Below, in pieces: positions 13,154 through 19,534 of a DNA stretch of 25,813 bases; the first letter of the stretch is position 1, and every line of letters starts with the position of its first letter. Position numbers and translations under genes: made by a program. A model generated the notes under the pieces. It ran no database searches. It was not told where the DNA came from and saw only the letters and a program-made list of their open reading frames with translations. This DNA is from a virus. The stretch lies in IMG/VR virus record IMGVR_UViG_3300028393_000304, positions 1 through 25,813 of that record; one strand, written 5' to 3'.

Positions 13154-15055
13154 ATGTTATACGTTGATTTTGAAACTCGCAGTACATGCGACTTACGCGC
13201 CAAGGGCGTGTACAACTACGCGCAAGACGCAAGTACCGATGTACTGTGCATGTCTTACGCTTTTGATGACGATGAAGTCACGACGTGGGTACCTACCCAG
13301 CCATTCCCTGAAAGCGTACGCAACTACACTGGCCAGATTAGGGCGCATAACGCCGCGTTCGAGCGCTTGATCTTTTGGTACGTGTTGCAGATTAACTTCA
13401 AATTAGAGCAGTTTTACTGCACCGCAACACAAGCCCGCGCCAACTGTGCGCCTGGCAGTTTGGAAGACGTTGGCCGCTTTGCTGGCGCCTCTATGAAAAA
13501 AGATCACAGGGGCGCGCAATTAATTCGCTTGATGTGCGTGCCGCCGTTCAAAGACTCGCCAGAACTTATGGCTGAGATGATCCAGTATTGCGAGCAAGAC
13601 GTGCGTGCCATGCGTGCAATCAGCAAAGCCATGCGTGACTTATCTGACGAGGAACTTACAGATTATCACGTCAATGAACGCATCAATGATCGAGGCGTGT
13701 TGGTCGATGTGCCGCTGTGCCAAGCAGCCGTGAAGTTTGCGTCTGACGAGCTAGTTGAGATCGAGCAGATCGTGCAAGAAGTCACCGGCGGCGCAATCGC
13801 CAGTGTCAGGTCGCCGCGTATGCGTGAGTGGGTGCTTGAGCGCGTTGGCGAGCAAGCCAAGAAGTTGATGGAAAAAGATGGCAAGTATTCCATTGACAAA
13901 ACAGTCCGTGCCAACCTTTTAATGATGGAGAATCCAGATGAAGTCCCAGCCGATGTACAAGAAGTTATCCAATGCGCCGACGACCTCTGGGCGTCCTCTG
14001 TGGCAAAGTTCAGCCGACTCAGCGGTCTGGCGGATGAGGAGGATCAACGAGTACGAGGAGCGTTCGTATTTGCTGGCGGCTCAGCAACAGGCCGCGCATC
14101 ATCCTACGGCGCCCAAGTCCACAACTTCACACGCAAGTGCGCTGACGAACCCGAAGCCGCACGAAATGCTATGGTCAGAGGGCACTCAATCGTGCCTCGG
14201 TATGGAAAGCGCGTTACCGATGTACTTAAAGGAATGCTTAGGCCAGCCCTCATCCCTGCAACAGGCAAGCACTTTGTCGTCGCAGACTGGGCGGCTATCG
14301 AAGCCCGCGTTAACCCGTGGCTGTCTGGCCGTGGGGACGACAAACTTGAACTTTTCAGAACGGGCGAGGATGTTTACAAAGTTAACGCGGCCGCAACATT
14401 TAATGTTCGCGTGGCAGATGTCACCAAAGATCAAAGACAGATTGGTAAAGTTCAAGAGCTGGCCTGCGGGTTCGCTGGAGGCGTTGGCGCTTTCGCTGCT
14501 ATGGGCAGGGCTTATGGCATATCTTTGCCAGAACCCGTCGCCAAGCGAATGGTGGACGGTTGGCGTCGTGCTAATACCTGGGCTGTTCCTTATTGGACGT
14601 CGCTTGAAGAATCCTACACCAGAGCAATGAGAAACAAAGGCCGCGAGTTCAAAGCTGGCCGTATAACATATTTATTCGATGGGCAACACCTATGGTATGC
14701 CCTACCTTCTGGCCGCATTTTGTGTTACCCATATGCCAAATTGGAATCGGACGGCATCAGTTATGCCAAAGCGGCATGGAAGCCTGCACAAGATGCAAAA
14801 GAATGGCCGCGTGCAAGGTTGTGGAAAGGGTTGGCGTGTGAAAATGTCACTCAGGCTGTCGCAAACGATTTATTGCGGCACTCCTTGCGCCAACTTGATG
14901 ACGTCGTGTTACACGTGCATGACGAGATTGTGGTCGAAACTGCTGACCCAAGCGCAGCAGAGAATTTAAAGCGTGTGATGTGTACAGCACCAGCGTGGGC
15001 GCAAGGCCTGCCACTCGATGCTGAAGTTGAAACTATGAAAAGGTATGGCAAATGA
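13154..15055 (+). CDS. polA: family A DNA polymerase with 3'-5' exonuclease domain
   Basis: 633 residues if started at ATG 13154 (MLYVDFETRS), where family members usually begin; a TTG at 13124 would add ten residues. The exonuclease domain has DFET (D5, E7), HNAAFER (about 65) and YCEQD (D149). The polymerase domain has motif A ADWAAIEARV (D378), an O-helix RQIGKVQELACGFAGG, and motif C HVHDEIV (H589, D590, E591). There is no 5'-3' exonuclease domain, as usual for phage PolA. It is the phage replicative polymerase. No good ribosome binding site is seen before either start, but a structured leader is. It overlaps the next gene by ATGA. Confidence 0.95.
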   Translation: MLYVDFETRSTCDLRAKGVYNYAQDASTDVLCMSYAFDDDEVTTWVPTQPFPESVRNYTGQIRAHNAAFERLIFWYVLQINFKLEQFYCTATQARANCAPGSLEDVGRFAGASMKKDHRGAQLIRLMCVPPFKDSPELMAEMIQYCEQDVRAMRAISKAMRDLSDEELTDYHVNERINDRGVLVDVPLCQAAVKFASDELVEIEQIVQEVTGGAIASVRSPRMREWVLERVGEQAKKLMEKDGKYSIDKTVRANLLMMENPDEVPADVQEVIQCADDLWASSVAKFSRLSGLADEEDQRVRGAFVFAGGSATGRASSYGAQVHNFTRKCADEPEAARNAMVRGHSIVPRYGKRVTDVLKGMLRPALIPATGKHFVVADWAAIEARVNPWLSGRGDDKLELFRTGEDVYKVNAAATFNVRVADVTKDQRQIGKVQELACGFAGGVGAFAAMGRAYGISLPEPVAKRMVDGWRRANTWAVPYWTSLEESYTRAMRNKGREFKAGRITYLFDGQHLWYALPSGRILCYPYAKLESDGISYAKAAWKPAQDAKEWPRARLWKGLACENVTQAVANDLLRHSLRQLDDVVLHVHDEIVVETADPSAAENLKRVMCTAPAWAQGLPLDAEVETMKRYGK

Positions 15056-17346
15056 ACTTTCTTGAATTCCTAACGTCCCTTGCACCGGAGGGCGAGACAG
15101 CGCTTATCGTGCGTCAAAAACCCCAACTAAAAGACGGCGAAATGCAGTTCCATGCGGATGGCGCAATTAAATGCACATGGCCTGCTATGTTACCCACCGC
15201 ACGCATCAAAGACGATTGGGCGATTTACGGCAACACCGCCAGCTTTATCATTGACCGCTTCAAAGATGGCCATGTCTCAGCGTCAGCGGCCAACTGCGAG
15301 TACGTGCTTGTCATGGTGCTTGATGACGTGGGCACCAAGGCCAAGATCCCGCCACTTGAGCCGACTTGGAAGATTGAAACGTCTGAGGGATCATTTCAGT
15401 GGGGCTATGTTTTTTCTGAGCAGCCTACAAAGGCCGACTTCAGCGCGGCCATTAAAGCGATTGCCGATGCAGGTTACACCGATGCAGGCGCTATCAATGC
15501 CGTGCGTAACTTTCGCCTGCCTAACTCGATTAACTTGAAGCCTGACCGCAATAATTTTGCCGCCATTTTGCGTGAGTTTGAGCCATCACGTGAGTTTACT
15601 TTGCATGAAATTTGCCAAGCGCTTAACGTGACGCCCGCGCCTGCCGACTCTGTTGGCGTGCGCCCGATCCGTCTATCAGATGACGGCGCAGATGATGTGA
15701 TGGCGTGGCTGTCTAGCCAAGGCCTGCTGTTGTCCAAGCCTAATCAAGAGGGCTGGGCTGGCGTGATCTGCCCTAACTCTGGTGAGCATAGCGATGGCAA
15801 CCCCGAAGGCCGTTACATGCCCGCCAACCGCGCTTATTGTTGCCTGCACAGCCATTGCCTTGAATTTGACTCTGGCGTGTTCTTGAAATGGGTGGCCGAG
15901 AATGGTGGCCCGAAACACGCCCCAGGCTTACGTGATGAGCTACTGACCTTGGCCATGGATCAAGCCTTGTCTAAGTTGACGCCATCTGACATGTTTACAG
16001 ATGACGCGTCTGCCGTGATCGCTGAAGTTGAGCGCAAAGAATTAGGCCGCGTTGAAAAGTCGCAGTGGTTTGAACGCTTTGCATACATTCAAGACGATGA
16101 ATCTTATTTTGATATGCAAGATCGTCGTGAGGTGTCGCGCTCGACCTTTAACGCTCTGTTCCGTCACATTGCGTGCAAATCTATACATGGTAAAAACCCT
16201 AAGATCGAAGCATCTATTTGCTTTGATGAGAATCGTCAGAAACATGGCGCGAAGGCACTTGTTGGCATAACGTATGCCGCAGGTGAGTCGGTTATTGTGG
16301 CGCGCGATGGTGACCTGTATGGCAATCGCTGGCGTGACGCCCGCCCTGTCGTGGGCACGGGTGATGTGACTCCTTGGCTTGAGCATTGCAAGACGCTTGT
16401 GCCTGACGAGGCCGAGTTAGAACACATCTTCAATGTGATGGCGTTTAAGGTGCAACATCCTGAGATCAAGATCAATCACGCCGTGTTGCATGGCGGTGAC
16501 CAAGGCTCAGGCAAAGACACCATGTGGGCACCCTTCATTTGGGCAGTCTGTGGTGAACACCTTAAAAATCGTGGCCTCTTGGACAATGACACTATGTCGT
16601 CTCAATTTGGTTACGCTCTTGAGTCTGAAATTTTGATCTTGAATGAGTTGAAAGAACCTGACGCCAAGGAGCGCAGGGCGTTGGCAAACAAACTCAAACC
16701 AATTATTGCCGCCCCGCCTGAGATGCTGACAGTTAACCGCAAGGGTCTGCATCCATATCAAATGGCAAACCGCGTGTTTGTGTTGGCGTTTTCGAATGAC
16801 CCTGTGCCAATTAGTTTGGACTCGCAGGATCGTCGTTGGTTTTGCGTCTGGTCACATGCCCCGCGCATGTCGCCCCAAGCTGCTGAGAAAATGTGGAAAT
16901 GGTACAAGTCGGGCGGCTTCGCGGCTATCGGTGGCTGGCTTGCGTCCCGTGATGTGACGGCCTTCAATGCAGGTGCCGCGCCTATGATGACCGAGTTCAA
17001 AATGAATCTTGTCGAGCATGGCATGAGCATGGCAGAAAGTTACCTTGTCGAACTTATGCGCGGGCGTCTGGGCGAGTTTTCAAAAGGCGTGGTGGCGTCG
17101 CCTTTCCATGCGCTGTGCGATCGCCTTGCAGGCGCGGCTCCGTCTGGCGTGAAGGTGCCACAGCCTGCCTTGTTGCATGCGCTTAAAGAAGCAGGGTGGG
17201 TTGACATGGGGCGTCTGAAGTCCCGTGAGTTTGACACTAAAAAACACATTTTCTGCGCGCCTGAGATGTGCGATGTGTCTAAATCTGAATTGCGTAGGCT
17301 TGTCGAGGATGTGCCCGCGCCCTTATCTGTGAGGTTAGTAAAATGA
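15052..17346 (+). CDS. PrimPol-helicase fusion (RepB-like primase plus D5/DUF5906 helicase)
   Basis: 764 residues. The N-terminal 190 look like an archaeo-eukaryotic-type primase: VMVLDDVGTKAK (D91, D92), a GSFQWGY strand and RNFRLPNSINLKP. A zinc-knuckle-like region follows at about 236-272 (ICPNSGEHSDG, then CCLHSHC). The C-terminal half is a superfamily 3/D5-type helicase: Walker A GDQGSGKD (482-489), Walker B-like ILILNEL (about 527-533), and the sensor stretch FSNDPVPISLDSQDRRW. It would prime and unwind DNA for PolA, whose gene it overlaps by ATGA. This matches the VapE/D5 position in related phage replication modules. The 3' end overlaps the next gene by ATGA. Confidence 0.9.
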   Translation: MNFLEFLTSLAPEGETALIVRQKPQLKDGEMQFHADGAIKCTWPAMLPTARIKDDWAIYGNTASFIIDRFKDGHVSASAANCEYVLVMVLDDVGTKAKIPPLEPTWKIETSEGSFQWGYVFSEQPTKADFSAAIKAIADAGYTDAGAINAVRNFRLPNSINLKPDRNNFAAILREFEPSREFTLHEICQALNVTPAPADSVGVRPIRLSDDGADDVMAWLSSQGLLLSKPNQEGWAGVICPNSGEHSDGNPEGRYMPANRAYCCLHSHCLEFDSGVFLKWVAENGGPKHAPGLRDELLTLAMDQALSKLTPSDMFTDDASAVIAEVERKELGRVEKSQWFERFAYIQDDESYFDMQDRREVSRSTFNALFRHIACKSIHGKNPKIEASICFDENRQKHGAKALVGITYAAGESVIVARDGDLYGNRWRDARPVVGTGDVTPWLEHCKTLVPDEAELEHIFNVMAFKVQHPEIKINHAVLHGGDQGSGKDTMWAPFIWAVCGEHLKNRGLLDNDTMSSQFGYALESEILILNELKEPDAKERRALANKLKPIIAAPPEMLTVNRKGLHPYQMANRVFVLAFSNDPVPISLDSQDRRWFCVWSHAPRMSPQAAEKMWKWYKSGGFAAIGGWLASRDVTAFNAGAAPMMTEFKMNLVEHGMSMAESYLVELMRGRLGEFSKGVVASPFHALCDRLAGAAPSGVKVPQPALLHALKEAGWVDMGRLKSREFDTKKHIFCAPEMCDVSKSELRRLVEDVPAPLSVRLVK

Positions 17347-17573
17347 ATCGTGAAGACCTAGATTATGAAGGCCTGCTGTTTGCTGATGGCTTTGATGAGG
17401 CCATTATTGGCGTCGAAGAACGCGCGGGCGTGGTGGCTTATGACATCGACAAGATCATTGAAATTTTGATGCGTGAGATGACTGAAGACGAGGCCGTTGA
17501 ATATTTTGAATTCAACATCTTGGGCGCGTACGTGGGCGAGAAAACGCCTGTGTATATAAAAATTGTGAGATAA
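17343..17573 (+). CDS. 76-residue acidic hypothetical protein
   Basis: Starts in an ATGA overlap with the PrimPol-helicase gene, so it is translationally coupled. The product is acidic, with an N-terminal EGLLFADGFDEAIIGV segment and a helical middle, IDKIIEILMREMTEDEAVEY, ending in a beta-like VYIKIVR. Proteins with the 'GFDEAiiGv...vvYd..kii..L' pattern are common at the end of replication operons in Gram-negative phages; the function is unknown to me. It is the last rightward gene before the terminator at 17572-17597. Confidence 0.8.
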   Translation: MNREDLDYEGLLFADGFDEAIIGVEERAGVVAYDIDKIIEILMREMTEDEAVEYFEFNILGAYVGEKTPVYIKIVR

Positions 17574-17597
17574 AAAAAAGCCCCTGTGAAGGGGCTT
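17572..17597 (-). terminator. intrinsic terminator of leftward cluster 2
   Basis: AAGCCCCT and AGGGGCTT form a perfect 8-bp stem with a GTGA loop on the plus strand. Read on the minus strand, it is followed by a run of eight T (17579-17572), a classic rho-independent terminator for the leftward cluster. On the plus strand the T tract is missing, so termination of the replication operon there would be weaker. Confidence 0.85.
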
Positions 17598-17614
17598 GTG
17601 AGGTGTGGCAACTG

Positions 17615-17674
17615 CTACAAGTCCAAAAGAATCGCCAGCAGTGCCGCCAGTATAACAGCAATTAATAAAATCAT
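17615..17674 (-). CDS. 19-residue hydrophobic micro-peptide
   Basis: A micro-gene whose ATG lies in an ATGA overlap with the 63-aa gene; GGAGG lies ten bases upstream. The product MILLIAVILAALLAILLDL is a single membrane helix with almost no polar residue. It ends 18 bases before the terminator hairpin. The coupling and the strictly hydrophobic content argue for a real membrane peptide, like small toxin or regulatory peptides, but length alone makes the call uncertain. Confidence 0.45.
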   Translation of the reverse strand: MILLIAVILAALLAILLDL

Positions 17675-17862
17675 CTCATCATGGCCTCCATCGCGCCTCT
17701 GTTGAGCAATCTGCGGGCTTGTTGGCCTTCGGCCTGTGCTCGCCTGTATTCGTGCTCGTTGGCTTTGCCTAGTTCGTGCTGATAACCTAATTCGATGTAA
17801 TAGTGCTCGGTATACGTCAACGGGCGAAAAGGCGCGAGCGCCTCGGCAATAACTTCGTTCAT
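17671..17862 (-). CDS. 63-residue hypothetical protein
   Basis: Start at 17862 in an ATGA overlap with the 136-aa gene; the end overlaps the micro-peptide start by ATGA. The product begins MNEVIAEALAPFRPLTYTEH and has a charged helical second half (ELGKANEHEYRRAQAEGQQA) ending in RGAMEAMMR. No membrane segment or catalytic motif. Basic and probably helical; I do not recognise a family. It belongs to the leftward early-type cluster 2. Confidence 0.65.
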   Translation of the reverse strand: MNEVIAEALAPFRPLTYTEHYYIELGYQHELGKANEHEYRRAQAEGQQARRLLNRGAMEAMMR

Positions 17863-18269
17863 TTAATCGCCTCCGTCAAAATACATTGAGCCATATCCAC
17901 GTCGCCCGCTTTGAGCGCGTCAAGTGCTTGAATAATGGCTTGTTTGGGCGTGATCTTGCGCGCCTTAGCCGTAGGCACATAATCGGGGTCTAATTCCTCC
18001 AAAACCTCGGCCGTGGTGCCGTCATACATGGCCGGAATGTTATAAATGTTCGGGCAATCGTGGCCACATTGGATCATGCGGCGGCGGTCATTCAATATTA
18101 AATATTTTTGCAAGTAGTCGGCCGTGCTCATTTCAGCGTGCCATTGTGGATAGTCGCGCTTTTCACTAACTGACTTGGCCTTTGGCGGCTTGTCCATGGC
18201 GGCGCGATACGCGGCGGCGTTTTCAGGCTTGCATTTTACGGCGATGCCGTGGTGTTCAAAGTTAATCAT
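17859..18269 (-). CDS. 136-residue hypothetical protein, largest gene of cluster 2
   Basis: The start at 18269 directly abuts the stop of the preceding gene, and the end overlaps the next by ATGA. The N-terminal third contains HHGIAVKCKPENAAAYRAAM. The middle has YPQWHAEMSTADYLQKYL followed by IQCGHDCPNIYNIP, with two Cys and a His (C-x2-H-x-C is reminiscent of a metal site but lacks a fourth ligand). The C-terminus is helical (ITPKQAIIQALDALKAGDVD). I do not recognise a family. An anti-host or regulatory function would fit the cluster, but nothing in the sequence proves it. Confidence 0.7.
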   Translation of the reverse strand: MINFEHHGIAVKCKPENAAAYRAAMDKPPKAKSVSEKRDYPQWHAEMSTADYLQKYLILNDRRRMIQCGHDCPNIYNIPAMYDGTTAEVLEELDPDYVPTAKARKITPKQAIIQALDALKAGDVDMAQCILTEAIK

Positions 18270-18485
18270 TTAACAGTCCCATTCCTCAAGTGTTAATTTA
18301 AAATTGCAAAGGTCTTTGTGAGTGTCGTTGACGTGGGCGCGCACCAAGTTGCATACGGCTTCAATCAATTCCTGGTCAATCAAATCATTCATTGTGAAAG
18401 TCCCGAACGGCTCGGCGTCCATGCCGTTGATGTCGAAGGCGTTGCCTCGGTGAAATGTAATAACTGTTCTGTCAAACGTGCTCAT
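18270..18485 (-). CDS. 71-residue hypothetical protein
   Basis: The start at 18485 overlaps the preceding gene by ATGA, with GAGGAAAT upstream. The product is MSTFDRTVITFHRGNAFDIN followed by GTFTMNDLIDQELIEAVCNL and an acidic C-terminus ending LTLEEWDC. It looks like a small alpha/beta protein with two Cys. Its start junction carries the recurring ACAGAATGA sequence seen at three other junctions of the cluster. No family recognised. Confidence 0.7.
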   Translation of the reverse strand: MSTFDRTVITFHRGNAFDINGMDAEPFGTFTMNDLIDQELIEAVCNLVRAHVNDTHKDLCNFKLTLEEWDC

Positions 18486-18655
18486 TCTGTTATTTCCTCA
18501 ATATCCGTATCAGTCCATTCGCCCGTGTGTAAATAGTCGCCTTCGTCGCGTTGCAACATGTCAAGGGCGATATTTTCCGCGTCGTCTCTGTCCTCGGCTT
18601 CTACCTCATAATGAGCGTAGGTTTCATATTTAAATGTGACTGTGTAGGTTTTCAT
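18482..18655 (-). CDS. 57-residue protein, paralogue B of a tandem pair
   Basis: Start at ATG 18655 with GGAGG upstream; longer upstream frame overlaps the previous gene and lacks support. MKTYTVTFKYETYAHYEVEA, then a helix (DDAENIALDMLQ), and an acidic tail ending DIEEITE. It has the same length and plan as the upstream 57-aa protein: beta hairpin ending EVEA, helix with A..IA, Trp, then DI-E-x-TE at the end. This points to tandem duplication. Likely a small beta-alpha fold. Both ends are ATGA overlaps. Function unknown. Confidence 0.72.
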   Translation of the reverse strand: MKTYTVTFKYETYAHYEVEAEDRDDAENIALDMLQRDEGDYLHTGEWTDTDIEEITE

Positions 18656-18825
18656 TCTGTCGCCTCCCAAATGTCTTCGATGTGCCAGTCGTCGGGGTCG
18701 CATACTGTGTCGTACACACTTCCGTCCAACTTTTTAGCTATCTCATACGCTTCGTCTAAACTGTTGGCCTCAACTTCGGTTTGGCACATGGCTTGATAAG
18801 ATGCCCTTACAATGAATTTTTTCAT
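18652..18825 (-). CDS. 57-residue protein, paralogue A of a tandem pair
   Basis: A short gene from ATG 18825 with AAGGAGG upstream, ATGA-coupled at both ends. The product starts MKKFIVRASYQAMCQTEVEA, has a helix LDEAYEIAKKLDG, and ends WHIEDIWEATE. It lines up along its length with the next gene product: MK-aromatic-x-V, Y at 10, EVEA at 17-20, EA/DA and IA in the helix, Trp, DI and a final TE. The pair is therefore probably a duplication that has since diverged. Two Cys are present only in this copy. No known function. Confidence 0.7.
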   Translation of the reverse strand: MKKFIVRASYQAMCQTEVEANSLDEAYEIAKKLDGSVYDTVCDPDDWHIEDIWEATE

Positions 18826-19136
18826 GCTGTGGCCTCCTTATATGCGGCAACGTCTGCCTCGTCTGCGTAATCAAGGAACATGTGTCGGGCTATTTCGTGC
18901 CAGTTGACGTTTTGTATAAAAGCGCGGGCGTAGTCTTCCATGAGACTACTCGTTGATTTTTGGTCGTAGTTTTCAAAAATAATAGCTTCCGCGTGATCTT
19001 TGAGCGCATCAGCCAGCCAATCCATCATGTTGGCTTGATCATCTGAAAAGTAGTCGAACGGGTCGAACCCGTCGAAAATCTCCAAGTTGACGCGCCACGT
19101 TTCGTAGTTAGTCCAGCCGTTGTATTTGTTATCCAT
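18822..19136 (-). CDS. DUF7249-like protein (NGWTNYETW family)
   Basis: 104 residues from ATG 19136 with AGGGGATAAAA upstream. The N-terminus YNGWTNYETWRVNLEIFDGF is the signature of a family found in many phages and plasmids (to my recollection DUF7249), whose function is unknown. The middle is acidic and helical (MMDWLADALKDHAEAIIFEN), and the C-terminus contains NVNWHEIARHMFLDYADEAD, also typical of the family. The size is usual. It ends in an ATGA overlap with paralogue A. Frequent presence in small-gene clusters of mobile elements suggests an accessory, possibly anti-defence, role; this is inference. Confidence 0.85.
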   Translation of the reverse strand: MDNKYNGWTNYETWRVNLEIFDGFDPFDYFSDDQANMMDWLADALKDHAEAIIFENYDQKSTSSLMEDYARAFIQNVNWHEIARHMFLDYADEADVAAYKEATA

Positions 19137-19138
19137 TT

Positions 19139-19222
19139 TTATCCCCTATAAGTTAAGAAAAAGGCAAGCATGAGCGCAAAGGCAATTGCCGCCAAAATAT
19201 CGTAAAGGTCTTCTTTTTTCAT
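19139..19222 (-). CDS. 27-residue single-helix membrane micro-protein
   Basis: A micro-gene filling the gap between two cluster genes. Its ATG at 19222 is in an ATGA overlap with the first gene of the operon, and its TAA lies two bases before the next start. MKKEDLYDILAAIAFALMLA, then FFLTYRG: a charged N-terminus, one membrane helix and a basic end, giving a clear small membrane protein. The coupling and the fit to the gap support it. Function unknown. Confidence 0.55.
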   Translation of the reverse strand: MKKEDLYDILAAIAFALMLAFFLTYRG

Positions 19223-19422
19223 GCTGTGGCCTTTTGGTTAAGTGTTGCAAATTCGGTCAGGGTAACTAAGCGCACGCGCTTGTCATCAATGCGCCACCCC
19301 TTAGCGCGGGCGAATCGGATGGCTTGCATAAATGTGCAAGGCACAGTCACATCGCGCCATGTGTTGTCATAGTCTTCAAACAACACAATCAAATAGTCTT
19401 TTTTCCAAGAATTGCTTTTCAT
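19219..19422 (-). CDS. 67-residue hypothetical protein, first gene of cluster 2
   Basis: Start at ATG 19422 with AAGGATAAAC upstream, about 50 bases from the predicted transcription start of the strong promoter at 19479-19506. The product is basic and looks alpha/beta: MKSNSWKKDYLIVLFEDYDN, then a helix FMQAIRFARAKGWRI, and a C-terminal strand VRLVTLTEF. Being first after a consensus promoter, it should be among the most strongly expressed early proteins. No family recognised. Its end overlaps the 27-aa gene by ATGA within the recurring junction sequence. Confidence 0.75.
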   Translation of the reverse strand: MKSNSWKKDYLIVLFEDYDNTWRDVTVPCTFMQAIRFARAKGWRIDDKRVRLVTLTEFATLNQKATA

Positions 19423-19451
19423 GTTTATCCTTAGTTGAGGTTAGGTTTTAC

Positions 19452-19503
19452 CTTTGCATTGTTTGCGCCGGTGAATGTATTGTAAAACAATTCTTTGCAT
19501 TGT
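19452..19503. repeat. 11-bp direct repeats flanking the cluster 2 promoter core
   Basis: CTTTGCATTGT occurs exactly at 19452-19462 and 19493-19503, 41 bp apart, close to four helical turns. One copy overlaps the -35 box and spacer; the other lies just after the predicted transcription start. Such placing suits a repressor binding two sites on one DNA face. Repeat seen directly; operator role inferred. Confidence 0.6.
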
Positions 19504-19506
19504 CAA
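19479..19506 (-). promoter_or_regulatory. strong sigma70 promoter of leftward cluster 2
   Basis: On the minus strand, -35 TTGACA (19506-19501, exact consensus), 16-bp spacer, and -10 TACAAT (19484-19479, 5 of 6). Transcription would start near 19472. This is the closest match to the sigma70 consensus I found in the window, as expected for an early phage promoter. Confidence 0.78.
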
Positions 19507-19517
19507 CAATTATTTTA

Positions 19518-19533
19518 TAGGGATAAACCCTAA
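19518..19533. repeat. left TAGGG-ATAAA-CCCTA element bracketing the iteron array
   Basis: A 5-bp inverted repeat, TAGGG and CCCTA, around ATAAA, including the 10-mer TAAACCCTAA (19524-19533). The same 10-mer recurs at 19921-19930, just past the other end of the iteron array. Confidence 0.45.
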
Positions 19534-19534
19534 G

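Noticed and set aside
13938-14630. A 230-codon rightward frame inside polA
   Set aside because: It lies wholly within conserved polymerase motifs in another frame, has no ribosome site, and its composition looks random.
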